Below are positions 42,675 through 51,721 of a stretch of 64,000 bases of DNA, piece after piece. The stretch is taken from NCBI GenBank assembly GCA_965205915.1, contig OZ242191.1, positions 1,736,001 to 1,800,000 of the forward strand, read 5' to 3'. Position 1 is the first letter of the stretch. Every line of letters starts with the position of its first letter. The notes below the pieces were generated by a model. The model saw only the letters and a list, made by a program, of their open reading frames with translations. It ran no database searches and was not told where the DNA came from. This DNA is from VXMO01 sp965205915 (lineage in GTDB: Bacteria > Chloroflexota > Dehalococcoidia > UBA6926). A program made the translations under genes and the position numbers.

Positions 42675-45086
42675 CTATACGAGCACTCCGCCTTCGGTTA
42701 GGGCGCGCACGTCTGATTCCGAGTAGCCGAGCAGTTCTCGTAGCACGTACTCGTTGTGCTGGCCGATTGCTGGCGCGCCCATGCGAATTGCTCCGGGCGT
42801 CTCTGTGAGTTTCGCGCCGTAGGAGGCGTGACGAATGTCGCCCCATACCGCCTCCGGATGCGGGACGTTGACGATGTAGCCCCGCGCGTTCAAGGCAGGG
42901 TCAAAGTAGGCCTCCTCCGTCGTCTGGCAGGCCGCGGCGGGCACGTCGTGCTTCTGGAGCGTCAGCATCACCTGGCGCGGCGTGAGGTTTCGCGTCCATT
43001 CGGAGAGGTTCTCATCAAGCGCCTCACGGTTGGCGAGGCGCGCCGCCAACGTTGCGAATCGTGGGTCTTGCGTCCACGCGGGCGCGTCCCCGTTGGGCGG
43101 CGTGATGCCGCGCACAAGGCTCTGCCACTCATCCTCCGTGTGGCAGGCGATGACGCACCAGGCATCGATCCCGGCGCACGGGTAGGCGTCGTGCGGGGCG
43201 GCGTACCCGCGGCGGTTGCCCGTTGGCTCCTGGTTCACGCCGTTGATCACGTAATCAAGCAGCGGGACACCAAGCGCGTTGGCCTGCGCCTCGACCTGTG
43301 AGACTTCGATGTGCTGACCCTGTCCCGTCTTGCGTCGGTGGTAGAGGGCCGTCTGAAGCATGAAACCGGCCAGTCCGCCGACGAAGAAGTCGGCATAGTA
43401 GACGCCGCATCGGAGGGATGGCGGCGACTCCGGATGTCCCCACAGGTGCGTGACACCGGAGGCCGTCTGCGCCTGCAAACCGAACAGGACGTGGGAGGCG
43501 AACGGGCCGGTGCTGCCCCATCCGGGCATGCTCATGTACACGATATCCGGCTTGACGCTTCGGATGCCCTCGTAGTCGAGACCCCAGCGTGAGAGCGCGC
43601 CGGCGGCGTAGTTCTCCACGACCGCATCGCTTGTGGATGCCAGCTTCTTGACCAGCGCCTGCCCGTCCTCATGGTGCAAATCGACGGTGATGCTCATCTT
43701 GTTGCGGTTTAGCTCAGGGTGCATGGGCAGGATGCCGGTGATCCGAGAGGCGGGGTCGAACAAAGATGATTCAATCTTGATGACGTCCGCGCCAAAGTCC
43801 GCCAACTGCCGCGTGCCGTACGGACCAACCCAGATGCGGGTCAGGTCAGTGATGCGAACACCCTCCATCGGCAGTCGACCGTTGCCGGGATTGGCCATGA
43901 CAGGCGTGTTTGACGGAGCAGGGGTAGCAGCAGCAGCCTCAGCCAGAACTTCGTCCGTGTGTTGGCCGAGAGTTGGGGCGGGGCTGCGTAACGACCACGG
44001 CGTCTCGCTGAAACGCCCGGCCGGGCCGGGAAGTTTGTAGCCGCCGAGAACGGGGTGCGTCACGTCCTGGAAGTAGTTGCGGAAGAGCAGGTGAGGGTTC
44101 TGGGCGAGATCGGCGGGGGTGCTGACGGGCTCGGCCGGGATACGGCGCGCCTGCGCCTCCTCCACGGCCTCTGCGACGGTCCTTGTCAGGAAGAACTCGG
44201 TAGCGATGCTGTTGATCAAATCCCGGTTCTCTTGGCGGACGGCCAAATCACGGAACATCTCATCCTGGATTATCTCGTTGCCCGTCCATTCGGCAAACGC
44301 GATGAACTGGTTGGGCTGAATGGGTGAGAAGCCGATCCAGCCGTCGGAACACTCGAAGACGCCGGTTCCGCCGCCGCCGCCCGAGCCGGGGCGCTGCGCG
44401 ATCGCGCCGTTGTATCCGAACTGGGAGACGATGAACAGGATGTTGGCCGTCGCTTCCATCATCGAGACATCGATGCGTTGTCCGCTGCCTGAATGCTCGC
44501 GGGCAAAGAGCGCGTTCATGATTCCGATAGCCGCATGGGTGCCGGTGACGGAATATCCAAGAAAGGCGGGGGACATGACGGGCTGGCGATCGGGGTCGCC
44601 CTGCATGAGCATTAGGCCGCCCATCGCCTCTGCGTGCATGTCTGTGCCCTTGTAGGAGGAATACGGGCCTGTTTGGCCGAATGGCGTTACAGAGCAGAGG
44701 ATCAGGCCGGGATTCTCTGCGCGCAGGCTCTCGAAATCAAGGCCGATCTCGTCCAGGTAGCCGGGCGAGTTCGTTTCCAGAAGAACATCTGCGTTACGGG
44801 CAAGGCGACGGATGATGTCGCGCCCTGCGTCGGTGTTGATGTCCGCGATGGCACTGCGCTTGTTGGCGTGGAATGAGTGAAAGACGAGACTGCGCTCCGG
44901 GCCGGCCTCTCCACCGGCATAGGGCGGCATGTTGCGGCTTGGGTCGCCGTTCGGTCCCTCGATCAGCGTGACAGATGCGCCGAAATCCGCCAGCAGCTTT
45001 GAGGCGTACATGGACGGCAGGCCGCCAAGATCGAGCACGCGGACGCCGTCCAGCGCCCCTGCCCCGTTCGCAGTCTCAGATGTCAT
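42675..45086 (-). CDS. Fused double CaiB/BaiF (class III) CoA-transferase, copy 1
   Basis: 803 residues in two CaiB/BaiF units (about 1-385 and 405-803) joined by an Ala/Pro-rich linker. Each unit starts with the family motif (GVRVLDLGGL; GVRITDLTRIWVGPYGTRQL). Compared with formyl-CoA transferase, the catalytic Asp in LGDSNTG is Tyr178 in the N-half (LGYSVTG) but is kept in the C-half (YYADFFVGG). Start is ATG 45086 with GGAGGG 6 nt upstream; the TTG further up is part of that ribosome binding site. Substrate unknown, possibly a carboxylic acid activated for the nearby acyl-CoA dehydrogenases. Confidence 0.9.
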   Translation of the reverse strand: MTSETANGAGALDGVRVLDLGGLPSMYASKLLADFGASVTLIEGPNGDPSRNMPPYAGGEAGPERSLVFHSFHANKRSAIADINTDAGRDIIRRLARNADVLLETNSPGYLDEIGLDFESLRAENPGLILCSVTPFGQTGPYSSYKGTDMHAEAMGGLMLMQGDPDRQPVMSPAFLGYSVTGTHAAIGIMNALFAREHSGSGQRIDVSMMEATANILFIVSQFGYNGAIAQRPGSGGGGGTGVFECSDGWIGFSPIQPNQFIAFAEWTGNEIIQDEMFRDLAVRQENRDLINSIATEFFLTRTVAEAVEEAQARRIPAEPVSTPADLAQNPHLLFRNYFQDVTHPVLGGYKLPGPAGRFSETPWSLRSPAPTLGQHTDEVLAEAAAATPAPSNTPVMANPGNGRLPMEGVRITDLTRIWVGPYGTRQLADFGADVIKIESSLFDPASRITGILPMHPELNRNKMSITVDLHHEDGQALVKKLASTSDAVVENYAAGALSRWGLDYEGIRSVKPDIVYMSMPGWGSTGPFASHVLFGLQAQTASGVTHLWGHPESPPSLRCGVYYADFFVGGLAGFMLQTALYHRRKTGQGQHIEVSQVEAQANALGVPLLDYVINGVNQEPTGNRRGYAAPHDAYPCAGIDAWCVIACHTEDEWQSLVRGITPPNGDAPAWTQDPRFATLAARLANREALDENLSEWTRNLTPRQVMLTLQKHDVPAAACQTTEEAYFDPALNARGYIVNVPHPEAVWGDIRHASYGAKLTETPGAIRMGAPAIGQHNEYVLRELLGYSESDVRALTEGGVLV

Positions 45087-45134
45087 GTGTGTTCCCTCCA
45101 ACCTTCAAATTTGGCGTGTTGTTGGCGACGCGCT

Positions 45135-47513
45135 TCATGCCAGCGCGCCTATGCTTTCTAGCTGTTTGACCTCAGTATCCGACAGGCCCAGGATGTCGCG
45201 CAGGACGTGGTCGTTGTGTTCGCCAAGGGCGGCGGACGGCGTCCGGGATCCCCCCGGGGTTTCCGATAGCCGGACGCTGACGCCCGGCTGTTCAAGCACT
45301 CCCCAGTCAGGATGATCGAGTGTGTCGATATAGTCGCGCTCGCGCAGGTGCGGGTCCCAATAGAGGCCCTCGCCGGTGAGGACGGCGGTGGCAGCGACGC
45401 CGGCGCGTTGGAGCAGGTGCATAATCTGGCGCGGCGTTTGCGTTCGCGTCCACTCGGACAGGGACTCGTTGATGGCGTCCTCGTTCGCCTTGCGGCCCTC
45501 TTGGGTAGCGTAATCAGGAATCAGCGCCCACGCAGGGCTGCCGATGGCCTCCGCAAGCGCTTGCCATTCAGAGTCCGTTTCGCAGGAGATAGCGCACCAC
45601 TCATCGTGTCCCTGCGCTGGAAAGACGCCGTATGGGGCGTGGACGGGATGGCTGTTGCCAGCGGGTTCTCCGGGGCGGCCGTTCAGCTTGTAGTCGAGGA
45701 AAGCGAGCCCCATGGTGTTGCCGACCGCCTCCACCTGCGCCACCTCAACGCGTTGGCCGTGGCCGTTCTGCGCCTTGTGGTAGATGGCGGCGAGCGCGGC
45801 CAAAGCCGTGAGGCTGGCGACAAGGAAATCAGGATAGTCAAACTTACAGCGGGCGTTCGGCTCGGATTCGGGGTGCCCCCACGTATAGCTGAGGCCGGAG
45901 ACGCAGACGAGGTTGAATCCGAATGCGACGTGGTCGCGCAGAGGGCCGACGCTGCCCCAGCCCGGCATGTTGACCTGGATAATGTCCGGATTAACTTTGA
46001 CCAGCTCGTCGTAGCCGAGGCCGAAACGGTCGATTACGCCGAGCGCGAAGTTATCTATGACGAGGTCAGATACGGCGGCGATGCGCTTGGCGACATCCCG
46101 CGCCTCGTCGTGGTGCAGGTCAAGCGTGATGCCCAGCTTGTTGCGGTTGAGATCGGCGACGTAGGGCATCGTCCCCATGCGGTTGCCGGTGTCAAAGAGT
46201 GACGACTCGACTTTGATGACCTCCGCGCCGTAGTCGGCGAGCAGGCGGGTGCAGTAGGGGCCCGCCCATATGCGGGTGAAATCGAGGATACGGACACCCT
46301 CCAGCGGGAGAGTTGGGGATGCTCCGTTCTGCGCCGCGTCGGCGGGAGTTGGCTGCCTTTCGCTCATTTCGGCGGCGTGTTCGTCAAGCAGGGGGGCGCG
46401 GCGTGGCGGGGTGATGGGCGTCTCCGTCATGCGGAACGGCGCGCCGGGCAACGGATATTCGCCGATCGCCGGGTGCTCAACCGTCGTGAAGTAGCCACGC
46501 TCCGTGAACTGGGGATTGTCTGCGAAATCGCCGGGGCGATTGACGCGGGCGGCGGGGAGGCGGCGCGCCTGCGCCTGCTCCACGAAATCGGCGACTGTGA
46601 ACTGCTCGATGAACGGCGCGACGAGAGAATCGATGAACTGCATGTTCTCCCCCTGCCGCGCCTCGATGGGCAGCCAGAACTCGTCCTGTAGCGCGGGTTC
46701 GCCCACCCAATCGAAGAAGGCTTTTGCCTGTGGCGGGAGCAGAACCGCAAGGCTCACCCAACCGTCCTTGCACTTGAAGATGTTGTAGGGCGCGATATTG
46801 CCGCCTGCGCCGATGCGCTCCCCGATTTCGGACGTGGCGGAGTAGCGGATGATCTGGAAGAAGACGTTGGCCAGTACCTCATGCATGGAGACCTCGACGT
46901 GCTGGCCGCGCCCCGTCTTTCGGCGGGCCATGAGCGCGTAGAAGACGCCATGCGCGGCGTGGAGACAGGTAAGGATGTACGCCTGATCCAGCGGGGCGGT
47001 GGCGGGCGGTTGCTCGTTGTCGCCCTGTATGGTCATCAGGCCGCTCATGGCCATCGCGTGGAGGTCTGAGCCGTTGTAGCTGCCGTAGGGGCCGGACTCG
47101 CCGAAAAGGGTGACGGAGACGGTGATAAGGCGCGGATTCGCGGCGCGAAGTTCTGCATCGGAGAGGCCGATTGAGGCGAGATAGCCGGGCTCGTAACTGT
47201 CCAGCACTACGTCGCTTGAGCGTGCCATCTCAAGAAGGTGGTCGTGTCCCTCTGCGGATGTGAGATCAAGGACGATGCTGGACTTGTTGGAGTTGTAGGC
47301 GAGCCAACGGAGGCCGCGGTCGGGGCCGGGTTGGTCGCCGGCGAATGGGGGCATGAAACGGACGAGGTCGCCGCCCGGCGGCTCGATCTTGATCACGTCC
47401 GCGCCGAGGTCTGCAAGGAGGCGTCCGGTGTACTGTCCGGCGAGACCGGAGAGGTCAAGGACGCGGATGCCCGCCAAGACAGACTGTTCGCCGTCGTTGC
47501 CCGTTGTTGTCAT
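45135..47513 (-). CDS. Fused double CaiB/BaiF (class III) CoA-transferase, copy 2
   Basis: 792 residues, same two-unit plan (GIRVLDLSGLAGQYTGRLLA; GVRILDFTRIWAGPYCTRLLA). In the N-half the catalytic Asp position is Tyr179 (QAYILTCLH); in the C-half Asp is kept (YPDFLVASL). It precedes copy 1 by 48 bp and is probably cotranscribed with it. The AGGAG box is close to the ATG. The proteins likely arose by tandem duplication of an already fused gene, since the linker position and the lost residue agree. Confidence 0.9.
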   Translation of the reverse strand: MTTTGNDGEQSVLAGIRVLDLSGLAGQYTGRLLADLGADVIKIEPPGGDLVRFMPPFAGDQPGPDRGLRWLAYNSNKSSIVLDLTSAEGHDHLLEMARSSDVVLDSYEPGYLASIGLSDAELRAANPRLITVSVTLFGESGPYGSYNGSDLHAMAMSGLMTIQGDNEQPPATAPLDQAYILTCLHAAHGVFYALMARRKTGRGQHVEVSMHEVLANVFFQIIRYSATSEIGERIGAGGNIAPYNIFKCKDGWVSLAVLLPPQAKAFFDWVGEPALQDEFWLPIEARQGENMQFIDSLVAPFIEQFTVADFVEQAQARRLPAARVNRPGDFADNPQFTERGYFTTVEHPAIGEYPLPGAPFRMTETPITPPRRAPLLDEHAAEMSERQPTPADAAQNGASPTLPLEGVRILDFTRIWAGPYCTRLLADYGAEVIKVESSLFDTGNRMGTMPYVADLNRNKLGITLDLHHDEARDVAKRIAAVSDLVIDNFALGVIDRFGLGYDELVKVNPDIIQVNMPGWGSVGPLRDHVAFGFNLVCVSGLSYTWGHPESEPNARCKFDYPDFLVASLTALAALAAIYHKAQNGHGQRVEVAQVEAVGNTMGLAFLDYKLNGRPGEPAGNSHPVHAPYGVFPAQGHDEWCAISCETDSEWQALAEAIGSPAWALIPDYATQEGRKANEDAINESLSEWTRTQTPRQIMHLLQRAGVAATAVLTGEGLYWDPHLRERDYIDTLDHPDWGVLEQPGVSVRLSETPGGSRTPSAALGEHNDHVLRDILGLSDTEVKQLESIGALA

Positions 47514-47619
47514 ATTCTCTCCTGCATCGGCTGACCCCCGTCAGTCGCTGATACGCACCGGCGTGAGCCTCATTGCGGCGCGCCGGACAATCGCAAGCGT
47601 AGCAGGATGGTGGGCGTCG

Positions 47620-49155
47620 TCAAGCGTATTCAGTGATCGGCTGCGCCAGAATCCAGAGGCTGACCATCGTGTAGCCAACCATGAGGACAAGCATGGCGCG
47701 CTGACTGCGGAGAGCAACGTCGTGCGCGCCAAAGTGCCGTAGGGCCGTCGAATGGGCGAGGAATACGGCGATGACGTGGCCGATGACTATGGCTACGACA
47801 GCAAGTATCCAGACGAATCGCGCGTTGATGATGCCGATGTTGACTGCGTAGGCGGACGTGCCGAATAAGTCCCAGCCAAAACCGAACGGGTCCGAGGCGT
47901 GGGGGATGACGACCTGCCCCTGTATGAGGAGGTAGGAGAAGAAATGGGCGAGGTGGTAAGCGAAGGCGATGGGAACGAGCGAGAGGGCAAAGACGCGAGC
48001 GGCGGCCAGGGTGCTTCTTGTGGCAGGGTCGTCGCCCGAGCGGGCCATGATGGCGCAGAAGCCCAGATAGGCTGCGACGAACGCCCCTGCGAACGCGAAG
48101 AGTCCGATCGTGTTGACCAGCGTAACCGCTGTGGATGTCCAGCCCGGCGAGTTGACGAATGCCCAGTGGACGATGCGCGCCCACGGTGGAGTGTCTTGTA
48201 AACCGTCGAACGTGACGGTGGAAAGCAGGACGACGACGAGGATCATGTAGGACGTGGATGTGCCGGCGCTGTTGAGCAGGCCTGCGCCGGGGGGTCTCAG
48301 GCCAAATTCGCGCCGTTCAGGCGGCGCGGCGCGGTACGCCTCGACGTCATCAATGGACTCCGGCTCGCCCGATGGTGATACGACGCGGAGTTCGGTTGGG
48401 GCGAATCTGGCAAAGACTCCGAAGACGACGGAGAAAACATCGGCGTTGCGCATCCAGGCGTCCGCTCCAAATACGGCCATCCCCCACCATGTGATCATGC
48501 AGTAGCCGATGATGGCGATGGCGAGCGAGAGAGGCTCGGCGGAACCCTCGTAGGCGATCTCGAACCACGCGAACAGGGCGAAGATGATGACGGCGGGCCA
48601 CGCGCCCCACGCCGCAGGGTATGAGGAGTCGTCCTCGCCGAAGCTGAGTCCGCCGGGGATGACGCGCCGGGCAAGCGCGTCGATCCACTCATACAGGGTG
48701 CGAACAGGGTTGATGAGTCCCCAAACGTTGCCTAGCAGGGCGGATGCGAATGCGATGCCGACCCACCAGTAGACCCACACGAGAACCGGAGCGATGTTCA
48801 CCGTTGAGCGGTTGATGCCCAGCGCTCCGGTAAGCAGAACGAGCAACAGGATTAACACGGCGGCGACACGCAGCGTCCGGATAACAGGTGGACTTGCAAG
48901 CGCCCTTGCGAGCCACCACTTGAGCAGGTTTAGGCGCGGGTAGTCCGTTGCGCTGGGTGTTCTGCGGACAAAGACGGCGACGATGATGAACGATAGCGCG
49001 ACGGCCAGTCCTGCCCCGGTCACGAAGAATGTAAGAGGGACGGGCAGGTCGTACTTCTCTCCAAAGCCGTGCGCGACCGCCATTTGGGGGATGAGCCAGA
49101 CGATGGCCGCAAATGCGGCCGCGGGCCAGAGTATCGACGCCGCGCGTCGGTTCAT
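47620..49155 (-). CDS. Polytopic membrane protein of unknown function
   Basis: 511 residues, about 11-12 hydrophobic segments. The N-terminal signal-like helix ends AHGFGEKYDLPVPLTFF, and a conserved-looking YLLIQGQVVIPHASDPFGFGWDLFG lies in the C-terminal third, where several His residues face the membrane edge. From memory similar proteins occur in Actinobacteria and Chloroflexota without established role; some have been labelled fenitrothion hydrolase, which I do not rely on. It is followed by the cupredoxin-like lipoprotein gene upstream, 14 bp apart and cotranscribed, so a joint role, perhaps with a metal, is plausible. Confidence 0.7.
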   Translation of the reverse strand: MNRRAASILWPAAAFAAIVWLIPQMAVAHGFGEKYDLPVPLTFFVTGAGLAVALSFIIVAVFVRRTPSATDYPRLNLLKWWLARALASPPVIRTLRVAAVLILLLVLLTGALGINRSTVNIAPVLVWVYWWVGIAFASALLGNVWGLINPVRTLYEWIDALARRVIPGGLSFGEDDSSYPAAWGAWPAVIIFALFAWFEIAYEGSAEPLSLAIAIIGYCMITWWGMAVFGADAWMRNADVFSVVFGVFARFAPTELRVVSPSGEPESIDDVEAYRAAPPERREFGLRPPGAGLLNSAGTSTSYMILVVVLLSTVTFDGLQDTPPWARIVHWAFVNSPGWTSTAVTLVNTIGLFAFAGAFVAAYLGFCAIMARSGDDPATRSTLAAARVFALSLVPIAFAYHLAHFFSYLLIQGQVVIPHASDPFGFGWDLFGTSAYAVNIGIINARFVWILAVVAIVIGHVIAVFLAHSTALRHFGAHDVALRSQRAMLVLMVGYTMVSLWILAQPITEYA

Positions 49156-49169
49156 TCGCCCTGCTGTCC

Positions 49170-50072
49170 TTACGGTCTGACTTCCAGAGTCGCGATGACG
49201 CGCTCCGGGATGCCTGCTGCCGACGGAGTATCGCCCGTGGCGCTCATATCATGCGGCGTTGGCGTGGCCTCCAGTGTGCCTGACATATGCGTCATCGGTG
49301 TGCCGTCCATCGAAAGCGAGTGCGCGGGATCCGAAGTGCCGGACATTGCGATACTGGCGCCCCCGCTTGGGCCTGTGCCCATGTTGTCATTTGTCATAGG
49401 AGTCGCGGTCATATTCGTTGAACCGTCTACCGTCGGCGCGTCGCCGGCAATGAGCACCGTTGTGGAGTCGGAGGCGTCAAAGAGGCAGTGGTTGGCATCA
49501 GCCAGGGTGGCCTTTAGAACGCGCTCTCCGGCGCCCTCCACCGGAAGTGTCACGCTGGATCGCGAATACATGCCGTAGTCGACGCCGTCCATCGTGAGGC
49601 GCCAGTGGCCGCCGCCGGGCTCGATGACAAGGTTCTCGACGTCCACCTCGATGAATACGTCGCCTTCCGTGCGGGATTCGGCGGCGGCAATGGAAACACT
49701 CGGCTGCGGCTGTCCCTCGGAGACAGAGGCTCGGCAGGACTCGCCGGAGGCATGGAGGTGAACACTGTCTATCGAGTGGACGGTGATGTTGAATCGGCCG
49801 GTCGCGTCGGTGACAAGTGTCATTGGCTGTGTGACGCCGGGCTGCAGGGCAAGCTCTATGTCATATCCGTGCAGGTGGACGAGGACGGGAAGATCGCTCG
49901 TCCAGTTCAACGTCACGGTATCGTCCTGGTTGACGGTGACGAGTGATTCGCCGGTTAGTTGGCCGCCCTCGATGTTCATGGCGAAAGACAGCTCTTGCGG
50001 CTCACGGTCTTCGCAGGCCGCTGTCAGTAGGACGGCCAGCATTATGGCCGCAGAGAATGTTATCGTCCGCAT
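49170..50072 (-). CDS. Lipoprotein with cupredoxin-like domain and Met/His-rich tail
   Basis: 300 residues from the ATG at 50072 (the frame reaches a TTG at 50090). Lipobox LLTAAC; residues about 35-110 carry a beta-sandwich with LVHLHGYDIELALQPG and VHLHASG, resembling cupredoxin-like domains. The last 100 residues are low-complexity Ser/Thr with many Met and His (for example SMDGTPMTHMSGTLEATPTP). Such tails bind Cu(I) or Ag(I) in several copper proteins. It lies directly before the polytopic membrane gene; periplasmic copper handling is inference. Confidence 0.7.
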   Translation of the reverse strand: MRTITFSAAIMLAVLLTAACEDREPQELSFAMNIEGGQLTGESLVTVNQDDTVTLNWTSDLPVLVHLHGYDIELALQPGVTQPMTLVTDATGRFNITVHSIDSVHLHASGESCRASVSEGQPQPSVSIAAAESRTEGDVFIEVDVENLVIEPGGGHWRLTMDGVDYGMYSRSSVTLPVEGAGERVLKATLADANHCLFDASDSTTVLIAGDAPTVDGSTNMTATPMTNDNMGTGPSGGASIAMSGTSDPAHSLSMDGTPMTHMSGTLEATPTPHDMSATGDTPSAAGIPERVIATLEVRP

Positions 50073-50209
50073 CAGGATTCCAAGCTTCAACGAAATTACC
50101 TCACACCGTTGCGTGTGGCCGTGCCCAATATGACAACGCGGTGGGGAGTTACACGGTTAGCTACCAGTGTATATGTCCCAAAGGGGTTGGCAGTAGGGAG
50201 TCGCCACGT

Positions 50210-50465
50210 GGGGCGAGCGGCCCCCGCCTGCGCGGGGGATACGGGAGGAACGCAGGGAGATACGGGGGAACGCGGAAGAGATTCTGTGGTTTGCGTTACG
50301 GGGGTAGGTTGGGAAATGGAGATTAAGATTCCCGCGTTCGCGGGAATGACGGACGTGGGGGCGGGGATGACGGGGTGGGGCCGTCGCTGTGCGACATGGG
50401 GTGGATTCAGCTTCCGGCCTGCGCCGGAATGACGGGTGTGGGGCGCGGGAATGACGGGGCGCGGG
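50210..50465. repeat. Cluster of REP-like repeats in a gene-free stretch
   Basis: The 396-bp gap between the lipoprotein and panB is filled by repeats: TTCCCGC (50329-50335) GTTC GCGGGAA (50340-50346) followed by ATGACGG, then CTTCCGGCCTGCGCCGGAATGA (50410-50431 region) and GCGGGAATGACGG. The first unit matches that at 2525. An earlier CCCCCGCCTGCGCGGGGG hairpin lies at 50221-50238. No gene is evident. Confidence 0.65.
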
Positions 50466-50468
50466 GCG

Positions 50469-51299
50469 CTAGAGGTCTTTCAGGACGTCTTCGGAGAGGG
50501 CGCGGGTGTGGTCACTTGTTGGGAAGGTTCTGTCGCGGACTTCTTGCGCGTAGTTGGACACGGCTGCGCGGATGGTGTCGCCGAGTTCGGCGTATTTTTT
50601 GACATGGCGCCCGACGTGGTCGCTCACGATTCCGAGCATGTCGCTGACCACCTGCACCTGCCCATCACAATGCACGCCGGCCCCGATGCCGATGGTCGGT
50701 ATGCTCAGCTGCTCCGTGATCATTTGTGAGAGTTGCTCCGGCACAAGCTCCAACACGAGCGCGAAAGCGCCCGCCTCCTCAACCGCCTTTGCATCACGAA
50801 TCAACTTGCGCGCGTCCTCCGCCGTTCGGCGTCCCTGGAACCTGCGTCCAATCTGGAACTCCGATTGCGGCGTGAAGCCGATATGGCCCATGAGGGGAAT
50901 GCCGCGATCCACGATGAACCGAATCGTCTCGGCCATCGGCTCGCCACCCTCAAGCTTGACGGCCTGCGCTCCTGCCTCTGCCAGGAACCGAGCAGCATTG
51001 CGCAGCGCCTCTTCCGGGTTGGTCTGGAAGGACATGAAGGGCATATCGCCGATGACGAGCGCATTCTTCGCGCCGCGCGTCACGGCTTTCGTGTGGTGCA
51101 GCATGTCGTCCATCGTGACGGAGACGGTGGAATCGTAGCCGAGCATGACGTTGCCAAGGCTATCGCCGACGAGGATGGCCGGCACGCCGGATTCGTCAAT
51201 GGCGCGGGCGGTGTAGTAGTCGTAAGCAGTTAGAACCGGAAAGCGCTCGCCCCGGTCCTTGAATTCCTGGATCTTTTGAATCGTGGTGCGCACGTGCAT
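50469..51299 (-). CDS. panB: 3-methyl-2-oxobutanoate hydroxymethyltransferase
   Basis: 276 residues. TAYDYYTARAIDESGVPAIL and GDSLGNVMLGYDSTVSVTMD are the N-terminal signature with metal-binding Asp residues; FMSFQTNPEEALRNA and PLMGHIGFTPQ follow. It makes ketopantoate from 2-oxoisovalerate, the first committed step to pantothenate and CoA. AAGGA lies close to the ATG. It is the last gene of a P1-peptidase/DUF2520/panD/panB run. Confidence 0.96.
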   Translation of the reverse strand: MHVRTTIQKIQEFKDRGERFPVLTAYDYYTARAIDESGVPAILVGDSLGNVMLGYDSTVSVTMDDMLHHTKAVTRGAKNALVIGDMPFMSFQTNPEEALRNAARFLAEAGAQAVKLEGGEPMAETIRFIVDRGIPLMGHIGFTPQSEFQIGRRFQGRRTAEDARKLIRDAKAVEEAGAFALVLELVPEQLSQMITEQLSIPTIGIGAGVHCDGQVQVVSDMLGIVSDHVGRHVKKYAELGDTIRAAVSNYAQEVRDRTFPTSDHTRALSEDVLKDL

Positions 51300-51329
51300 A
51301 GTCCTTGCTGCGCCCCGTCCGGCCAGTTT

Positions 51330-51713
51330 CTAGTAGTAGCTGTTCGCTTCGATACGGTTGGTGCGGGAGACGATACGGTTTCGGGCATCCACGCGCACGA
51401 TGCGCGGGCTGACGCGGCAGGCGTCTTCTTCAGACATATGCTGGAAATGGAGAACGATGATGAGATCACGCTCACGCACGAGCAGACCTGCCGCCCCGTT
51501 CACGCACACCGCGCCTGAGCCTCGCTCACCCTCAATGGCGTACGTCTCAAGGCGCGCGCCGTTGGTGATGTCCAGTACCTGCACCAGTTCATATGGCAGG
51601 ATACCGGCGGCCTCCAGCAGATCGGGATCGATGGTGATCGAACCCTCATAGTCGACATTTGCCTCGGTCACGGTGGCGCGGTGAATCTTACCGGCCAGCA
51701 TTGTGCGCATCAT
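51330..51713 (-). CDS. panD: Aspartate 1-decarboxylase
   Basis: 127 residues. The Gly-Ser self-cleavage site that generates the pyruvoyl group lies in YEGSITID (residues 23-30, Ser26). VLDITNGARLETYAIEG and the GSGAVCVNGAAG strand complete the fold. It makes beta-alanine for pantothenate. The reading frame has two ATGs at the start; the second begins MRTMLAGKIHRA, the usual N-terminus. Confidence 0.95.
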   Translation of the reverse strand: MMRTMLAGKIHRATVTEANVDYEGSITIDPDLLEAAGILPYELVQVLDITNGARLETYAIEGERGSGAVCVNGAAGLLVRERDLIIVLHFQHMSEEDACRVSPRIVRVDARNRIVSRTNRIEANSYY

Positions 51714-51721
51714 CAGTTTGT

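Noticed and set aside
45312..46202. 296-codon plus-strand frame
   Set aside because: Shadow of the second CaiB/BaiF fusion; no recognisable domain.
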